A stretch of DNA of 64,000 nucleotides from positions 62,001 to 126,000 of the forward strand of contig JAUIFH010000007.1 of NCBI GenBank assembly GCA_030429495.1. Reading direction: 5' to 3'. Origin of the DNA: Alphaproteobacteria bacterium. GTDB lineage: Bacteria > Pseudomonadota > Alphaproteobacteria > Rhodobacterales > Rhodobacteraceae. Under the pieces are notes generated by a model. It was not told the DNA's origin, did no database searches, and worked only from the letters and a program-made list of their open reading frames with translations. Shown one piece after another: positions 61,242-64,000 of the stretch; within the stretch, counting starts at the first letter, position 1, and each line of letters begins with the position of its first letter. The position numbers and the translations under genes were made by a program.

Positions 61242-63178
61242 CCCTTCCCCTCCAGATACCGCCTCTTGGCCTCCTCCATCCGGCCCATCTCGCGTACCGC
61301 GTTCTCGATGGCGACCTCGTCGGACTTGTCGGCATAGCGGAATTCCGAATCCGCGTAGCGGTTGATTTCCTGCACCACCATCTCGACCGTGATGGGCTTC
61401 CGCAGCTCGGAAATCATCGCCTTCTTCTCGTCGTATGGCTTGAAGAGGAAGAGGTCCGGTTCCTCCATCCACTCATCCGGCAGTTCGAAATCCATCGCCC
61501 GCACCTTCACCGCGTCGGTGATGTTCTTGATCGCGCGCCCGGTGAAGCGTTCGTCGGCTTCCTGGATGGCCTTCAGATAGGCGCCGAGCTTGGCGATGGT
61601 GTCCAAGGCGCCAATCCGCCCCTCCACCTCCTGCCACACCGCCTTTAGCCCGTCCTCATGCGGCTGCGAATGCCCCTCGAACGAAGCCGCGACCGCCCGC
61701 TTGATCTCCTGCGCGGCGTAAAGCTCATGATCCCCCATCGGAATCGCATGGTTCTTGCCCAAAAGCAGCGCCAGGATGTCGATATAGTCCTCCCGCGTCT
61801 GGGGGCCGTCGACGAGGAACCGCGCCCCGGCCCGCTGGCGCAAAGCGTCGTCGACATTCTCGGGGTAGTTGGAGAACATGCCGAAGGTGCAGTTGCCGCG
61901 CACGACGGTATTGGCCCCCGCAAAGGCCTCCATCAGGACGGCGGTAATCTCCTGCTGGCCCGCGCTCGACTGCCGGTCGCCCCGCTTGCCGGCCACCTGG
62001 TCGATATCGTCGACCGTGCCGAAGCCGATCACGGCCGGGTCCATCACATTGTTGATGAAGGCCTTCGCGTTCTGCCCCGACTTGCCCTGATAGCTGTCGA
62101 CATTGTCGATACTCAGGTTCGCATAGCGGAACGGATAGTCCGCGACCTTGCAGTAGTCGTTCAGAAGCCCCGCCATCATCTGGATCAGCGTCGTCTTGCC
62201 GGTCCCCGGCTTGCCGTCGCCCATAAAGGTGAAGATGAAGCCGCCCATCTCGGCAAACGGGTTCAGCTTGCGGGTGAAGTCATAAGCCATCAGCATCTTG
62301 GCCAGCCGCAGCGCCTGATACTTGGCGATGTGGTTACCGACGACCTCATGCGGCTTCTTGAAGGTCATCACCAGGGTCGAACCCTTGGCCTTGCGCGCCG
62401 GCTCGAAGCCCGAGATCGGGAAATCGTCGGCCTCGACCCGATAATTCGCCCCCGTGAACGCCTCCAGCCGCGGGGCCGAAGCCGCGCGCAGCTTCACCTT
62501 CTCCATCAGCTGCTCGGCATAGGCGAGCACCGTCGCGATCAGCAGGGGCTCGTCCTTGGCAAAGACGGCGATGTCCTGATCGAGTTCCCAGAGCGCACCG
62601 TGCAGCGCGAGTTGCGCGTTGTCGGTCAGCACCTCTTCCACCGGGCCGATCTCGACCGAGGCCTCGCTCGCCTTCTCCGCCAGAAGAAACGCGGTCGCAT
62701 TGGCGAAGACCGACAGCACCACCAGCGCCTCGGCCGCCAGAAGCTCGGTGAACTCCGCGGCCCGAGCCGTTGGCAGCCGGTTTTCCAGATTGGCCTTCTT
62801 CAGTTCGATCAGCCCGGTTTGCCCGGAAAACGCCTCCCCCATCGCCAGCGCGATCGACAGCGCACGGCGGAGCGCATGGGCCGTCGCCGCCTGCAGGGGC
62901 GAGGTCAGCGGATCGTCGTCATCGGTCGTGGCCATCCGGTCGATCAGCCGCACACCCTCGCTCCGCGTCATCGACCGGGTGATCAGCCCCGGCGTGGTGG
63001 AACGGAACCGCCGCTGCATTGCCGCGACATCGGGCGATTTCTCCGGCCCCGTGACCGTCAGCTTCGCCTGCGCGATACGCGGCGCGTGATCGACGCCCAT
63101 CAGCATCTCGGTCGCTGCATTGTAGTGCGCCCGGATTTCCTCTTCCTTCAGTTCCATCTCGTTACGCGGCGCCGTCAT
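61238..63178 (-). CDS. Large AAA+ ATPase of unknown system
   Basis: This 646-residue protein has a helical N-terminal part (about 1-300, including a hydrophobic stretch near 148-168) and an AAA+ core from about 310. Walker A is GKPGTGKT (322-329), Walker B is in FGTVDDID (386-393), a sensor-1-like asparagine is in MFSNYPEN (Asn437) and an arginine-rich RQRAGARF (447-454) fits the arginine-finger zone. It is neither a Clp, Lon, FtsH nor MoxR by wording I know. It is the largest gene of the operon; a remodelling motor for membrane or DNA-linked work is inferred. Confidence 0.85.
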   Translation of the reverse strand: MTAPRNEMELKEEEIRAHYNAATEMLMGVDHAPRIAQAKLTVTGPEKSPDVAAMQRRFRSTTPGLITRSMTRSEGVRLIDRMATTDDDDPLTSPLQAATAHALRRALSIALAMGEAFSGQTGLIELKKANLENRLPTARAAEFTELLAAEALVVLSVFANATAFLLAEKASEASVEIGPVEEVLTDNAQLALHGALWELDQDIAVFAKDEPLLIATVLAYAEQLMEKVKLRAASAPRLEAFTGANYRVEADDFPISGFEPARKAKGSTLVMTFKKPHEVVGNHIAKYQALRLAKMLMAYDFTRKLNPFAEMGGFIFTFMGDGKPGTGKTTLIQMMAGLLNDYCKVADYPFRYANLSIDNVDSYQGKSGQNAKAFINNVMDPAVIGFGTVDDIDQVAGKRGDRQSSAGQQEITAVLMEAFAGANTVVRGNCTFGMFSNYPENVDDALRQRAGARFLVDGPQTREDYIDILALLLGKNHAIPMGDHELYAAQEIKRAVAASFEGHSQPHEDGLKAVWQEVEGRIGALDTIAKLGAYLKAIQEADERFTGRAIKNITDAVKVRAMDFELPDEWMEEPDLFLFKPYDEKKAMISELRKPITVEMVVQEINRYADSEFRYADKSDEVAIENAVREMGRMEEAKRRYLEGKG

Positions 63179-63229
63179 CGAATTCCCTCACTGCCCATCT
63201 TCTTCTGTTCGAAAATACTCTCCGGGGGT

Positions 63230-63250
63230 CCGGGGGTGGAAAACCCCCGG
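63230..63250 (-). terminator. Hairpin between the unidentified gene and the ATPase
   Basis: CCGGGGGT-N5-ACCCCCGG lies seven bases after the upstream gene stop on the minus strand, followed after a CCCCCGG by TATTTT. It may end or thin out transcription into the ATPase gene. The nearby repeated GGGGGTCCGGGGGT gives an alternative fold. Confidence 0.45.
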
Positions 63251-63257
63251 CGCCGGC

Positions 63258-64000
63258 CTATCGGTAAACCACAACCCGGCCATCCTTCCCGACAACGAAC
63301 TTCCGCACATCGCGGAACCCGGCCGGGTCCTTCTCCGCCAGAACCTGGAACGGTCTTTGCGGCAGGATCAGCGACCGCGTCACCCGCGTCGCCCCGGTAT
63401 CCTCGCCGACCGAGAACGGGTCGAGCCGGAAGATCTCCCGCTCGGTCGACGAGAACCATCCCTTCTCGACCTCGACGCGCTCGCTTTCCAGCTCCTCCGT
63501 CGTCCAAGCCAGCGCCCAGTCCTCGCCGACCGGCGATTTCGCCCCCTCCAGTACCTCGCGGATCGGCCCGGTCTGGAGCGTGAAGGCACTCGAATACATC
63601 GGGCCGAGGTGAAGCCGCCGCAGCCGCTTCGGATGCAGATCGGCGAAATCCGCATCGAACCCCTTGGCGATGGTGACGAGCTTCAGCCCCCCCACCGACT
63701 GCGCCAGCAGATGCGCCTGAACGGCGGGCCAGCGCCCCTCGTCGACGGGCAATGCCTTGCGCCCCGAATCCACCACCTCCATGAGGTAGACGACCGGCAC
63801 GTTCAGCTGGCTGTCATAGATGCCCCAGTGGACGAGGTATCCGCGCCGCCCGCCCGAGACGTCAGCGATCCACTGCGCCTGCGGATGCATCTGGGGAAAG
63901 TACATGCCACCCTTCAGCAAGGCTTCGTAATAAAGCCGCTGCGACATCGCATATTGCAGCCGCGTCGGCACCACGCGTTCGCCGACGATCTGGCGCACCA
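63258..64000 (-). CDS. Unidentified protein, cut by the window edge
   Basis: At least 246 residues are visible from a GTG at 63998, but the frame is open to the window end, so the true start may be further right. Parts such as SGGRRGYLVHWGIYDSQLNVP, VDSGRKALPVDEGRWPAVQ and LHPKRLRRLHLGPMYSSAFT do not match a family I know. No HExxH, Walker or membrane helix is seen. It is separated from the AAA+ gene by 79 bases on the same strand and is probably the first visible member of the same locus. Confidence 0.75.
   Translation of the reverse strand, partial: VRQIVGERVVPTRLQYAMSQRLYYEALLKGGMYFPQMHPQAQWIADVSGGRRGYLVHWGIYDSQLNVPVVYLMEVVDSGRKALPVDEGRWPAVQAHLLAQSVGGLKLVTIAKGFDADFADLHPKRLRRLHLGPMYSSAFTLQTGPIREVLEGAKSPVGEDWALAWTTEELESERVEVEKGWFSSTEREIFRLDPFSVGEDTGATRVTRSLILPQRPFQVLAEKDPAGFRDVRKFVVGKDGRVVVYR

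Noticed and set aside
1-64000. tRNA, rRNA, CRISPR arrays, insertion sequences, prophage, origin of replication
   Set aside because: No tRNA-like cloverleaf, spacer-repeat array, transposase, phage gene or DnaA-type region was found on reading; gaps are too short to hide large elements.

Overview
The window reads as one stretch of a chromosome from a high-GC alphaproteobacterium, most likely a member of the Rhodobacteraceae/Paracoccaceae (roseobacter or Paracoccus relatives). The basis is family recognition, not a search: a TrcR (DUF1013) cell-cycle regulator, a DUF1523 protein, a complete beta-hydroxyaspartate cycle cluster (bhcRABCD), a TRAP transporter, a bacterial ALDH16 and a Zur/znuABC locus. 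Coding density is high, genes often overlap by 1-4 bases (ATGA, GTGA, TGATG), and no intergenic gap exceeds about 300 bases. I see no rRNA, tRNA, CRISPR array, insertion sequence or prophage. The one compositional outlier is a low-GC GIY-YIG gene near the right end.

Layout. 1-3.7 kb: the end of a peptide-type ABC transporter, an M19 dipeptidase, a YcaQ-like DNA glycosylase and an EamA exporter. 3.7-12.4 kb: an RpiR regulator divergent from an N-formylglutamate-amidohydrolase-like enzyme, a complete TRAP transporter, a glutamine-synthetase-like ligase, an aldehyde dehydrogenase and an iron alcohol dehydrogenase. Together these look like a gamma-glutamylation route for an imported amine or amino alcohol. 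12.5-17.9 kb: envelope and exopolysaccharide genes (yjbH, yjbF, a small YjbE-like protein, a CAP-domain protein, ugd). 18-25 kb: a MatB-like ligase, zinc uptake with its Zur operator, an SMP-30 lactonase, trcR and a secreted RNase T2.

25.1-30.5 kb: bhcR divergent from bhcABCD, which converts two glyoxylates plus recycled amino groups to oxaloacetate. 30.5-36.3 kb: a divergent GAPDH paralogue, then a purine permease, allA, allE, a puuE-uraD fusion and uraH. AllA releases glyoxylate from ureidoglycolate, so a glyoxylate-producing pathway lies beside the glyoxylate-assimilating cycle. 36.4-39.8 kb: deoC plus ALDH16, suited to degrading deoxyribose-5-phosphate through acetaldehyde. 39.8-45.7 kb: a short-chain acyl-CoA oxidation operon with a divergent AraC regulator. 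45.8-52.4 kb: a DUF1185 protein, a polytopic membrane protein and a Liv-type ABC transporter. 52.5-58.4 kb: a BMP-type nucleoside-like ABC transporter ending in a cytosine-deaminase-like amidohydrolase. Much of 25-58 kb can thus be read as salvage and complete degradation of nucleic-acid-derived compounds, consistent with the secreted RNase T2 at 24.5 kb.

58.4-64 kb: a minus-strand operon of poorly characterised genes (an unidentified protein cut by the window edge, a large AAA+ ATPase, a GIY-YIG nuclease, a DUF6638-like protein, a small two-helix membrane protein and a DUF1523 protein). This is the best candidate for an undescribed system. Its nuclease gene differs strongly in base composition yet is joined to both neighbours by overlapping start and stop codons.

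All family calls come from reading the translated sequence; none was checked against a database.
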